Positions 42,760 to 52,343 of a DNA stretch of 64,000 nucleotides are shown here, in pieces. The notes beneath the pieces were generated by a model. It was not told the DNA's origin and ran no database searches. It saw only the letters and a program-made list of their open reading frames with translations. Position 1 is the first letter of the stretch. Each line of letters begins with the position of its first letter. The stretch comes from Caecitellus pseudoparvulus (taxonomy: Eukaryota > Bigyra: Bicosoecida): assembly GCA_965644315.1 (NCBI GenBank), contig CBFFRQ010000096.1, forward strand, positions 310,001-374,000, written 5' to 3'. The position numbers and the translations under genes were made by a program.

Positions 42760-44364
42760 TTAGGACTGGGCGCACTGCACAGCACGCATGCCGCCAGGGC
42801 CGCCACCCTCCTCGTCGCTGTCGGCAGCGGCGTCCTTGCCCAGCTGCTCCCTGGCCCGGCGAGCCTCCAGGTCCACGTCCGTCATGAGCTTCTCCTCCGT
42901 CAACTCGTCCACCTCAATGGGGGCGGCGGGAGGGGGGCCCGGCAACACGCCGCGCAGGACCGCCTTCTGCGCGTCCGTCAGCACCAGCGTCTCGGGCATC
43001 TTGACGTCGAACTGAATGAACAGGCACCCCCGCATGAAGGTGTTGCCGTAGATGGGCATGCCCTCGCCCTCGATCTGCTTGATGGCCTCGTGCTGCACGA
43101 CCTCCCCGGGCGTGCTCTTCACCAGCACCTTGTGCTCGTCCAGGTGCTGCACCAGGAACTCCACGCCTGTCAGGGCCTCCAGCAGGGAGATCTCCTTCTT
43201 CATGATGAGGTCGGCGCCCTTGCGCTGGAAGGTCTCGTGCTCCTTGGTCTTCACCACGAAGATGACGTCGCCAGGCAGCTGGCCAGGGATGACATCCCCC
43301 TCCCCTTCAAACGTGATGCGGTGCCCGTCCCGCACGCCTTGCTCGATGTCCACCGTCAGCACCTTGCGCTCGTTGCGCTTGTTGTACCGGTTGCCCATGT
43401 TGTCCATGACGTTGCCAGCAGGGTCCTTCTCATACAGGGTCTTGGTCACCGCCAGCCTGACGGTCTTGCCCTTGTACACGTCCTCCAGGCTCACGCGGAT
43501 GGGGTGCACGGTGGGGTCACCCTTGCGGGGCCCGCGGGGACCACGCCGGCCCCCGCCGAACAGGGCCTCGAAGATGTCTGCGGGGCCGTCACCCCCATCG
43601 CCCTTCTCCACAGCATCCAGCCCACCGCGGTCGTACAGGGAGCGCTGCAAAGCCGAGCGTGGAGTGGGTGCGGCCCGGCCGGCGCAGGCCAGGACGAGCA
43701 GTCACGCCTCACCTTCTCCTCGTCTGACAGGATGTCATACGCAGCCTGGATGATCTTGAACTGGTCAGGGTCCCCACCCTTGTCTGGGTGATGCTGTGCA
43801 CGGGGGCAACTCGCAAAGCGCACGTGACTGACGGAAGGTCCTCCATGAAACGTGGAGCGCTACGAAACGCCAACGTGCACGTCGAAACTCGACGCCACAC
43901 GCCTGCGCAGAGCAGCACACTCACGGTGCGTGCGAGTTTCAGGTATGCCTTCTTGATTTGCCCCTTCGTGGCCTGCTTGTCCACGCCCAGCGCCTCATAC
44001 AGCTTCGTGGTGTCCACCTGCGCACGTCGAAAGAAAGACCAACCGTGCAGCGCCGCAGCCCAACGAACACTTGCATCGTTGGCCGCGCTGTCGCAGCACA
44101 GCAGCAGCCAAGGCCGCCAGTCCTGGCGACATGGACACCTCTTCAAGCCAACCAACGCCAAGCGGAGCCGCGCACGCCCCTCCGCCCTGCGCACGGCCCA
44201 GGGTTTTCGCCAGCACTTACATCCCGCTCTGGCTCCTCGTTGCCTGGGCTGCCGCCAGAGCTGTGCCCGTGCATGTGCGGCATGCCGCCGGGGAAGCCCC
44301 CTGGGAAGGGGAATCCACCGCCTCCGCCCATCCTCACGAATGGAATGCCTCCTGGGAAAGACAT
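42760..44364 (-). CDS. Ydj1/DNAJA-type J-protein lacking the zinc-finger domain
   Basis: Inferred CDS complement(join(42760..43644, 43713..43793, 43925..44017, 44221..44364)), 400 aa. All introns are GT-AG with phase-0 joins. Exon 1 encodes a Gly/Phe/Met/Pro-rich N-terminus (MSFPGGIPFVRMGGGGGFPF). The J domain spans about 49-115 (TTKLYEALGVDKQATKGQIK), with the Hsp70-stimulating HPD at residues 81-83. The client-binding beta domains are clearly DNAJA-like (GVRDGHRITFEGEGDVIPGQ, LPGDVIFVVKTKEHETFQRK, EGEGMPIYGNTFMRG). The end QCAQS has the form of a CaaX farnesylation box. The four CxxCxGxG zinc-binding repeats expected inside the first beta domain are replaced by about 26 residues without cysteine (TLYEKDPAGNVMDNMGNRY onward). 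It should be a cytosolic, membrane-tethered Hsp70 co-chaperone. Confidence 0.85.
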
Positions 44365-44555
44365 GCTGACTGGGACCGTGCGGGTGGCGTTCGCCTGCGG
44401 AACTTGCGCTCAACACGCCTGAAAGGCTGGGGAACGAGTGGCTGTGCAGCGGGGATGGAAACACGACAGGGCATGGCAGTCGCGAACATGAATTGGCTTG
44501 CGAAAAGAAGTGTCCCGGCCAGTGCGGTGCATCGCGCGCAGTGGAGCAGGAGCCC

Positions 44556-45536
44556 TCACCAGGCGCCCTCCTCCCACGCCTGCGCACACACCGCCTCGTA
44601 CACGATGAAGGTGATCACCGTTGACGGGATGGCCCGCATGATGCTGGCAGTGACGCCTGCATACAAGCCTGGCAGCCCCGTGCGCCCCCACAGCCACCGC
44701 CCGGCCTCCAAGGCAGAGGAGAACCTGTGCCTGCCGCCCCCCAAGCCCCGGTCATCCTGCATCACGTTCCGCACCGTCTCCAGCGGGTACGTCAGCAAGC
44801 TTGCCACCACCTTGGAGATGGACGACGCGCACAGGATGCCGAGCGGGTGCCCCGAGTCTGCCACGCCAAACGCCGCCTTCAGCCCCTCGTACAGTGGAAA
44901 CTGCACGGCGACGTGGGACGCCCCCAGCAGCGACGCGCCCAGGCCCCGGTACAGTGACAGCACGCCCTCCTGGGCCACAACCTGCCGCAGCGCGTCGAGT
45001 GTGCCCTTGTAAGGGGGCCTGCCGTGGCCCAGCTGCTGGTGCAAGTGCTGTGTCTGCAGCCGCACACGCACCGTCCACAGCGGGTACGTGACGATGTCCC
45101 CCACCACGCCAGCACACACAGCAGCGCCAGCAGAGGCCAGGATGCCACGGCCAGGGAAGCTACCTTTGTCACCGCTTGTTGCAGCTGCTGACGGCAGCTG
45201 GCCTCCAGCCGCCGCCCGTTTCGCACTCTCGTACACGGTAAAGTACACGCCCCAGAACCCCGGAATGAGGAAGACTGCAGTGCTGTAGCCCCGAAAAAGT
45301 CCCATCACTCCTTCCCTGGCGACCATGGCCCGCAAGGCGCCTCTGGTGCTTGCGTACAGGGACCGCACCTTGGCCGCCTCGTGCTCTGACGTGCCAGGTC
45401 CAGTGGGCACAGCAGCCTGCACCTGCATGCGGGACTGAGCCACTGTGAGACCATTCAGAAGGGTTGCTGACACGTATCCTCCCAGAATTCCACCAAAAGC
45501 ATGTTGGGCTACGCTTGCATCTCCACCAGCAGGCAT
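44556..45536 (-). CDS. Mitochondrial carrier (SLC25 family), possibly a nucleotide/NAD/folate-type member
   Basis: Single-exon CDS of 326 aa. The ATG at 45536 was chosen because the carrier fold starts directly after it (QHAFGGILGGYVSATLLNGL). The open frame continues upstream through the tRNA gene and is not coding there. Three repeats are visible. Repeat 2 has TYPLWTVRVRLQTQ, and repeat 3 has TYPLETVRNVMQ. Repeat 1 has NGLTVAQSRMQVQ, without the usual Pro and acidic residue. Second-half signatures (GVMGLFRGYSTAVFLIPGFW, GVLSLYRGLGASLLGASH, GLPGLYAGVTASIMRAIPS) are well formed. The Trp after Pro-Leu in repeat 2 is seen in the SLC25A32/33/36 group, which moves pyrimidine nucleotides, NAD or folate/FAD. 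The substrate is not certain. Confidence 0.8.
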   Translation of the reverse strand: MPAGGDASVAQHAFGGILGGYVSATLLNGLTVAQSRMQVQAAVPTGPGTSEHEAAKVRSLYASTRGALRAMVAREGVMGLFRGYSTAVFLIPGFWGVYFTVYESAKRAAAGGQLPSAAATSGDKGSFPGRGILASAGAAVCAGVVGDIVTYPLWTVRVRLQTQHLHQQLGHGRPPYKGTLDALRQVVAQEGVLSLYRGLGASLLGASHVAVQFPLYEGLKAAFGVADSGHPLGILCASSISKVVASLLTYPLETVRNVMQDDRGLGGGRHRFSSALEAGRWLWGRTGLPGLYAGVTASIMRAIPSTVITFIVYEAVCAQAWEEGAW

Positions 45537-45811
45537 TCCGAGTGTGGCGCTCGAAACATGAAACGACGCGATGAAACGCCAGTCTCCCAATCCAGCCACG
45601 GAAGCCAAAGGTCGAGCAAGTCCCCATGCGTGATAGGATGGAGTACGGTACAGTCCAATCTTTTCGTTTTGGCGTGCATTATCACTTGCCCACTGTGCAC
45701 GGGCGCTTCGCAGAGCCTGAGATGCACCGAGAGCAGTCCTGTTGGCATGCAAAGTGCTTGGATCTTGTGTGTTTTTGAAAAAAGCAAAATTCGCGATAGC
45801 CAAGTGGACGA

Positions 45812-45883
45812 GGGCGTGTGGTACAGTGGTAGCACGCATCATTTGCATTGATGAGGTCCGGGGTTCGATTCCCCGCATGTCCA
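45812..45883 (+). tRNA. tRNA-Ala (anticodon UGC)
   Basis: A 72-base cloverleaf folds fully. The acceptor stem GGGCGTG pairs with CATGTCC and has the G3:U70 wobble pair that is the main identity element of alanine tRNAs. The D-arm has the loop AGTGGTA, the anticodon stem is CATCA/TGATG, the loop TTTGCAT carries anticodon TGC, and the T-arm is CGGGG-TTCGATT-CCCCG. The discriminator base is A. There is no intron and CCA is not encoded. Internal A and B boxes are present. It lies upstream of the carrier gene on the opposite strand. Confidence 0.95.
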
Positions 45884-45887
45884 GCTC

Positions 45888-45892
45888 TTTTT
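45888..45892 (+). terminator. RNA polymerase III terminator of tRNA-Ala
   Basis: A run of five T begins four bases after the tRNA discriminator base, the usual signal for RNA polymerase III release. Confidence 0.75.
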
Positions 45893-45981
45893 CCCACTTT
45901 CATCCCCTATCTTTGATAGGAAGACAGCGTTAACTCTTCGTAAGCAGACTGGCGAACGGTGCATTGAGTTAAGGTCCTGAT

Positions 45982-47719
45982 TCACAGCCTTGAGTATTGG
46001 GGGTGTTCGTGCAGCCACTGCTGTGCGTCTGCGGCAGCTTGACGGTCGACAACGTACCTTCCCGCATGCACGTCAGCAACGCGAACTGGAAAACGGGAAA
46101 CCATCACTTCGCCACCTTTTGCAGAATTCGTGAGGTTCTTTAATGCTTGCAGACCCACAGTCACAACAGGTCCACCACGAGTGGAGGTCAGTCGAACGGG
46201 GTCCAAGGTCAAGCGGCCCGTGACCGAGCACGTGAGCGAGTGGGGGGGATTCGCACTGGGTGTGGATGCAGCCTCATCCGTAGGACGAGGAGTTCGGTGG
46301 TGGCGTGGCTTAGCTTGGTGGTGTCGCGGCGAAGCAGCTGCTGCGCCAGACGAAGAAGCAGCTGCTGCTGGGCTGTGGGTGTGGCCAGAGTGGCGTCTCG
46401 CATGAGTCGGAGTGGCGCGACGAGAGGCATCATGCCCTGAAGACCACTTTGGGGTGAAGCGCACGGTGGTGTGAGGGTGCTTGCCTTCGACCGTGAAAAT
46501 GGTTGGGAGGGAAGACAGCATTACTTGCAGGCCTTCCAGGTCAAATGCACGCGCAATCTGGCCTGGACTGCAATTCAGGTGCTCTGAGTCACTGAGAAGA
46601 TTGCCGAAGTCTGCCAAGCCCACTGCCATTTCTCTTCTCGTTGCCTCCTTGAGGGCTGAAATGATTCTTAGAACCACACTGTGAGGGATGCGGCCTTTGG
46701 GGTGCTCACACCTCAAGTCCCAGTTTGGCGTCACGGTGTACTTGTCACCATCTGAAAGAAGGTTTGCCTGTTGCATGCGTTTAACTACTTCGCTCCACTC
46801 TTCTACGTCCGCATTGGCGGGGGGGGCGTCTCCGAAGCGGTCCTGCAGAAACTGCTCCGCGGACACGTCGCGACACTCTTCTCCAGTCGCGAAATGGAAC
46901 GCGTACATCACGTCCCTCACAAGGCTAAGTGGCAAGGCTTGCGCTCCAGAGAAAAGGACGGCGGTAGAGGACCTCCTTGGCTTTGAAACAGACCGCTCCT
47001 TGGTCGAGGCGGCTGGGGACTTCGTCGCACTGTCGCTGGCCCCTGCAGAAGTCTCAGCTCGAGCGCTTGGCGAAGCCTTGACTCTTTGGCGACCGGAATC
47101 AGAAGCTACAGCACTTGCCGACACTTTGGGCTTGCTCTTCCTCTGCTTCGGTTTCGAGCCAGCATCTCTTTCGGGTGCGTTTCCTAGCGCAGGCGACTGT
47201 TCGATGAACTCGAGGAAGTGAGTCTTCTGGGGCTGACACGTCTCTGTCACTTGTCTCATGAAGTCCTCTGCCGCATGCCTGGCGGCCCTGTTCTTGTTCG
47301 TTGCGCCCAGAGCGAAGATGGTCGTCAGTGCAACGAAAGCGCCTTCAATTTCAGGATGAAACGTTGGACCCTGCGGGAGGGACACAGAGCACTCGCGCTT
47401 CTCCACGATGCCAGCCAGGCCTTCCCCCGCATTCTGGATGCCCCCTGCATGTGCAGCGGTGACAGGTGCGGCGCGGAGCATGAGGTGCAGACTCGCGTTG
47501 CAGCTGGTGCGGCTTTGCGCCAGCACTTGCGCTTCACGGCAAGTGCCCGCAGATGCACTCACGCAGCAGGGTCAGCGGAGCAGACACGTGAATGATGCCC
47601 TCTTGTGAGCTTTCTATCACATGCACCTTGTTGATGGCGTCCCTGGCGCTCCGCCCGCCGTCTGCCCCGCCTCGTGTGCGCAGCGGAGACGGCCGGCGAA
47701 ACGCACCCTCGCCGTCCAT
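45982..47719 (-). CDS. Protein of unknown function with helical, winged-helix-like regions
   Basis: Inferred CDS complement(join(45982..47444, 47563..47719)), 539 aa. The GTG in the second frame is not a start. Instead an ATG at 47719 and a 118-nt GT-AG intron in phase 1 give a continuous product. An N-terminal domain of about 115 residues ends with EGAFVALTTIFALGATNKNR. A basic, Ser-rich linker is followed by a helical domain (PLSLVRDVMYAFHFATGEEC to KRMQQANLLSDGDKYTV). A second helical block comes next (SVVLRIISALKEATRREMAV to VMLSSLPTIFTVEG). A His/Ser/Ala-rich linker leads to a short C-terminal domain ending QQWLHEHPQYSRL. The two helical blocks ending in short strands could be winged helices, but this is only an impression. 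Confidence 0.65.
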
Positions 47720-48030
47720 GCTTGCGTGCGCGTGAGGCTATGCAGCAATCGCTGCAGCTTCAGGGCGCGCCTGCCCAGGAAGTGCTTTGTGGCGGTGTTG
47801 TGCGGGTTTTTGTCGGGTCACGGAAGTGCTTGAGGAGGCTCCCAGCTTGCTGGCGAGACAGTCGAGAAAGGTGCTGGTGCAGGTGTGCCAGCAGAAATGA
47901 CTGTTCCCGGGCACAGGTCAAGCTGTCGGCCAGGAACATCTCCAATGCCCCCCTCCCTTCCCCACATATTCAGGCATGCGCTTCAGCAACGGCGAGACGC
48001 CCAAGCAAGCGCGCGTGCATTGCGGGCAAG
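47720..48030. other. Intergenic region between the unknown gene and cysteinyl-tRNA synthetase
   Basis: About 310 bases between two head-to-tail minus-strand genes, containing the promoter of the unknown gene and the 3' end of the synthetase gene. No RNA gene or repeat was seen. Confidence 0.5.
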
Positions 48031-50391
48031 TCAGGACGCCTGAGCCTTCAGCCACTTGGCGTGGGTCTTCTGGTGGTTCTTGAACAGCTTCGCCGCCTTC
48101 TTCGCCCCTGCCTTGGTCAGGGGTTCGCCCGCCGCGTCTGCTGTCGGCAAGCCGTCCTCCCCGAACTGGGTGTACATCGGGTCGGTCCCATCAGGCACCG
48201 TCAAGGAGGCCATAAACTGCGCTGGCGTCATGGCAGCCACGCGGGCCTTCTCTGCCTGCTCCTTGGCCAGGCGCTCCTTCTCAGCGGCCTTGGCGGCGGC
48301 CTTGGCGGCGGCGGCAGCCTGCTTGGCATCCCGCTCCTTCAGCAGCTCTGCCGGGTCCCCCAGCTTCCAGATGGCAGGGGCGGCAGGGGCGGCGCCACCA
48401 CTTCCCCCTGCCGCGGCAGCAGCAGCAGAGGTCGCACCTGCATCCTCCAGCTGCACGCCCAGTGGCGGCAGGACCTCGTCCCGCAGCGCATCGCAGGCGG
48501 CCAGGATGGCGCCCGTGTCCTTGGCCTTGGCTGCCTCCCGCACAGTGGAGCGGAAGGTGGCCAGCGCGTCCAGGTACGGCGTGAGCAGCTCCTCCTTGCT
48601 GGTGCTGGCGCCGGTGGCCACGTGGCCGATGGGGCGCTGCGGCGCGATGAGCCCGAACAGCTTGAACGTGCGTGTGACGAAGGCGGCGGCATTGTGCAGG
48701 ACGGTGGGCACCGGCGTGCCTTCCGACATGTACTTGTTGGTGTCCCGCACCACCCGCTGCAGCACTCGCATGGCGGTGGGCGTGTCGAAGTCGTCGCACA
48801 GTGCCGCGTGCAGGTCTGCCTGGGCAGCTGCCAGCCCCGACAGCGCTGCCAGCTCACGTGGGCCGTAGTGCTGGGACGCCGCGCCCAAGCCAGCCGCGCC
48901 GCCCTGCAGCGCCCGCAGCTGCACCTTGACGTTGTCGAAGAAGGATGAGAACAGGCGGTCTAGGGCCTCCACCTGCTCCATGCTCTCGCCGGAGTAGTCC
49001 ATGGGCGCGTTGTACTTGTGCATGAGGAAGAGCAGGCGCAAGCTGCGGGCGGAGAACTTCTTCAGCGCCTCGCCGATCTTGATGAAGTTCTTCAGGCTCT
49101 TGCTCATCTTCAGGCCGTCGATGTTCAAGTGCCCGCTGTGCACGAAGTAGTTCACCCACTGCCCGATGCCCAGCGCAGCCTCCGCCTGCGCCAGTTCGTT
49201 GTCGTGGTGGGGGAAGCGCAGGTCCACGCCGCCGGAGTGGATGTCCATGGAGCCCCCCGTCAAGTCCTTCAGCACTGCCGTGGCCATGGCGGAGCACTCG
49301 ATGTGCCAGCCTGGCCGGCCGGGGCCCCAGGGGGACGGCCACGCAGGCTCGCCCTCCTTGCTCGCCTTCCACAGTGCGAAGTCGCTGCTGTCGCGCTTGT
49401 CCTTCAGGCCACTGCTCTGGCTCAGGCGCCCCTCGCCCTCCTCCAGCGCGGCCGAGTTGCCGACGTTCTCAGGCACCAGCTTGCCGTACGCGTGGCCGGA
49501 GGTGCTGGTGGCGCTGAACGCAGGCACGTCAAAGTACACCGATCCCCCTGCAGCGTACGCGAAGCCGCGGTCCATGATGTCCTGGATCATGGCAATGACT
49601 TCCGGGACGTACTCGCTGACGCGTGTGATGGCGTGGGGCGGCAGGACGCCTGCAGGGGTGGGCGGCATCGCAGCGTTTCGCGCACGTTTCAGGAGCCCGT
49701 CAAACTCCGCCGAACGCACCCAGGGCCTTCATGTCGTCCATGAACTCAGCCTCAAAGGTGCGGGACAGTTCGCTGAAGGTCATGCCACGGGCGGCACTGC
49801 GCTCAATGATCTTGTCGTCGATGTCTGCGCGCACAGGCAGCCGGCGCAGTGACGGGTGGCGCAAAGGAACTCTGCGCGGGCAAAGTGGGGCAGCTGCGCA
49901 AAGTCCTGCGACGCACCCGTGATGTTCATGACCAGCGTGACGTCGTAGCCAAAGTAGTCCGTCATGATCCGCCGCAAGATGTCAAAGACGACGTAGGTGC
50001 TGCGGGGGCGGCGGGAGCGGTGGCCCGTGCGGCGTGCACATTCTCACAAGGCGCAGGGCACCAGGCCACGCACCGGGCGTGCCCCATGTGGGCCGAATCA
50101 TACACTGTGGGTCCGCACATGTACCAGGACACCGCCTTGCCCTTCTTGGGGATGAACGGCACCTGCCGTGCAACACGCAGGGAGGGCGGGTGAGGGAACA
50201 GGCACGCCCGACGCGCTGCGGCCGCCTCGCCGCACCTTGCTGCGCGTGAGGCTGTTGTACATGCGCAGGGGGTAGAACGTGTCGTAGAAGGACAGCATGG
50301 AGGGCATGGGAGACGGCATGCGCCACGTCGGCTGCTTGGTCTCCACGACGGCGTCCGCCGGCACTTCGCCGGCCTGCGTAGCGTCAGCCAT
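48031..50391 (-). CDS. Cysteinyl-tRNA synthetase
   Basis: Inferred CDS complement(join(48031..49649, 49720..49824, 49917..49999, 50074..50162, 50236..50391)), 683 aa. There are four GT-AG introns of 70-92 nt, and all phases agree. The class I catalytic motifs are present: [13 protein letters not shown] (HIGH-type, about 67-80) and KMSKS (325-329). The zinc site is formed by Cys67, Cys263 in WHIEC, and His/Glu in HHDNE (292-296). An N-terminal extension of about 50 residues has no clear targeting character, so it is probably the cytosolic enzyme. The C-terminal region beyond the anticodon-binding helices is a long Ala/Lys-rich helix ([20 protein letters not shown]) with a basic end, as in other eukaryotic enzymes. 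Its start is 266 bases from that of the divergent processing peptidase gene. Confidence 0.95.
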
Positions 50392-50657
50392 GGTCGAATT
50401 GCGTGGGCAGGGCGCTGGAGGGCGCGGGGGTGGCGCAGCGTGCAGCACGTGCATCACATCCAGGGCCGCGGCTGGCAGTGTGAGTGTGGTGGGGAAAGTG
50501 CTGCAGGTAGGGGAGTGCGAAAGGCCCCAAGGCCGCCTGCGGAAATTGGGCCGCCACCCAGCCAGAAGACCATGCCCTGCGGCAGCCACATTTCCTGCCC
50601 ACTCTGAACTGCAGCGCGTTGCGTGCTTGGTTCCCTTGGTCATCCCCTGTCGGCACC

Positions 50658-52295
50658 ATGGCTCTGCGTCTGTCCTCTGCCGCTGTGCGGGCTGCCGTGA
50701 GTTGGGCGGAATGCTCTGCGCCCCCTCGCCCACACCAGCACATCCCCGCCCCGCCCTGCCCCCTGCCAGGCGCAGGCCAGCCGCTGCATGAGCAGCGTGG
50801 CCTCCGCCACACAGGCATACCCCGCACACGTGTTGAATGTGCCCGCCACCGAGGTGACAACCCTGGGCAATGGCGTGCGAGTGGCCACTGAGGTGTGTGC
50901 CTGCGGCAGTGCGGCATCAGCGGCGTCGTATCACGCATGCTCGGTTCCCACGCCTCCCCCCCGCGCAGGGTGGCCACGGAGAGACTGCCACAGTGGGCGT
51001 GTACATTGATGCTGGTAGCCGGTATGAGACCGCTGCCAACAACGGCGTGGCGCACTTCCTGGAGCACATGAACTTCAAGGGTACCAAGAACCGCACCAAG
51101 ACTGGCCTGGAGATGCAGGTGGAGGACATGGGCGGCCACCTGAACGCGTACACGAGCCGGGAGCAGACTGTGTACTACGCCAAGGTGTTGAAGCAGGACG
51201 TGGGCGCTGCCGTGGACCTGCTGGCTGACATGCTCACTGGCAGCAAGTACGACGAGGCCGCCATCGAGGCGGAGCGGGGCGTCATCCTGCGGGAGCTGGA
51301 GGAGGTGTCCAAGATGCCCGAGGAGGTGCGGCGCCAAGGGTCACGCAGACGCTCCCTCCACCACATCACCATGCCCCCTCCCCCCCCCCCCGCAGGTCAT
51401 CTTCGACCAGCTGCACGAGACGGCATACCAGGGCAGCAGCATGGGGTACACCATCCTGGGCTCGCCCGAGAACATCCGCAGCATCAGCCGCGCTGACCTG
51501 CAGAACTTCGTGGACACGCACTACACCGGCCCGCGCATCGTGGTGGCTGGTGCGGGCGCCGTGGAGCACGGCGCCCTCGTGGAGCTGGCCGACAAGGCTT
51601 TCGGCAGCCTGCCCTCCACGCCTGCCTCGGGCAAGGCCGTGGAGCTGCCCCCCGCGCCCTTCGTCGGCTCAGACATCCGCATGCGGGACGACTCCCTGCC
51701 CACCGCCCACGTGGCGCTGGCCTTCGAGACGGGCGGGTGGCTGGACGGCCACGCCTTCCCCATCATGGTGCTGCAGCAGCTGCTGGGGCAGTGGGACCGC
51801 GCAGACGGCAGCGGCGCCAACGTGTCCTCTCCCCTGTGCCGTGAGCTGGCAGCGGGCCCCTACGTGCACAGCGCCTCCACCTTCAACACGACGTACAAGG
51901 ACACAGGCCTCTTCGGCGTGCACTTGGTGGCGGACCCCACCGACGTCTTCACCGCCACCGCCATCGCCATGCACAACCTGGCGCGCCTGGCCACCGACAC
52001 GACAGACGTGGAGGTGCAGCGCGCCAAGCAGCAGCTGGCCACCGCCCTGACCATGAGCCTGGACGGCACCACCGCCGTCTGCGAGGACATCGGGCGCCAG
52101 ATGCTCACGTACGGCCGCCGCATGACGCCTGCTGAGGTGTACGCTCGCATCGCCTCCGTGGACATTGCCGACGTGCAGTCTGCCGCCATGGCCATCATCC
52201 ACGACCAGGACATCGCCGCCGCTGGCCTGGGCAACGTGCACGAGATGCCCGACTACAACTACCTGCGCCGCCGCACATACTTCACCTCCACTTGA
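50658..52295 (+). CDS. Mitochondrial processing peptidase, beta subunit
   Basis: Inferred CDS join(50658..50696, 50770..50892, 50969..51325, 51396..52295), 472 aa. Introns are 73, 76 and 70 nt, GT-AG, phase 0. The N-terminus ([13 protein letters not shown]) is an amphipathic basic presequence. The M16 metallopeptidase zinc motif HxxEH is intact at residues 83-87 ([11 protein letters not shown]), and the distal Glu is in [13 protein letters not shown], so the subunit should be catalytically active. The typical beta-subunit sequences follow ([53 protein letters not shown]). It cleaves presequences from imported proteins in the matrix, with an alpha subunit, and in some lineages doubles as a core protein of complex III. 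The last intron acceptor has a run of ten or more C. Confidence 0.95.
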
Positions 52296-52343
52296 GCAGG
52301 GCACACAGCGGAGTGGCAATGCATTTCCACGGCGCGACACGGC

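Noticed and set aside
42118-43791. A 557-codon plus-strand frame opposite the J-protein gene
   Set aside because: It is the complement of well-conserved DNAJA coding sequence and lacks any recognisable domain. Long antisense frames are expected at this GC content.
45537-45878. Upstream extension of the carrier frame across the tRNA gene
   Set aside because: It runs antisense through tRNA-Ala, and the carrier fold begins right after the ATG at 45536.
47674-48948. A 424-codon plus-strand frame opposite cysteinyl-tRNA synthetase
   Set aside because: It is antisense to conserved synthetase sequence and its Leu/Gln/Arg-rich product resembles a complement frame.
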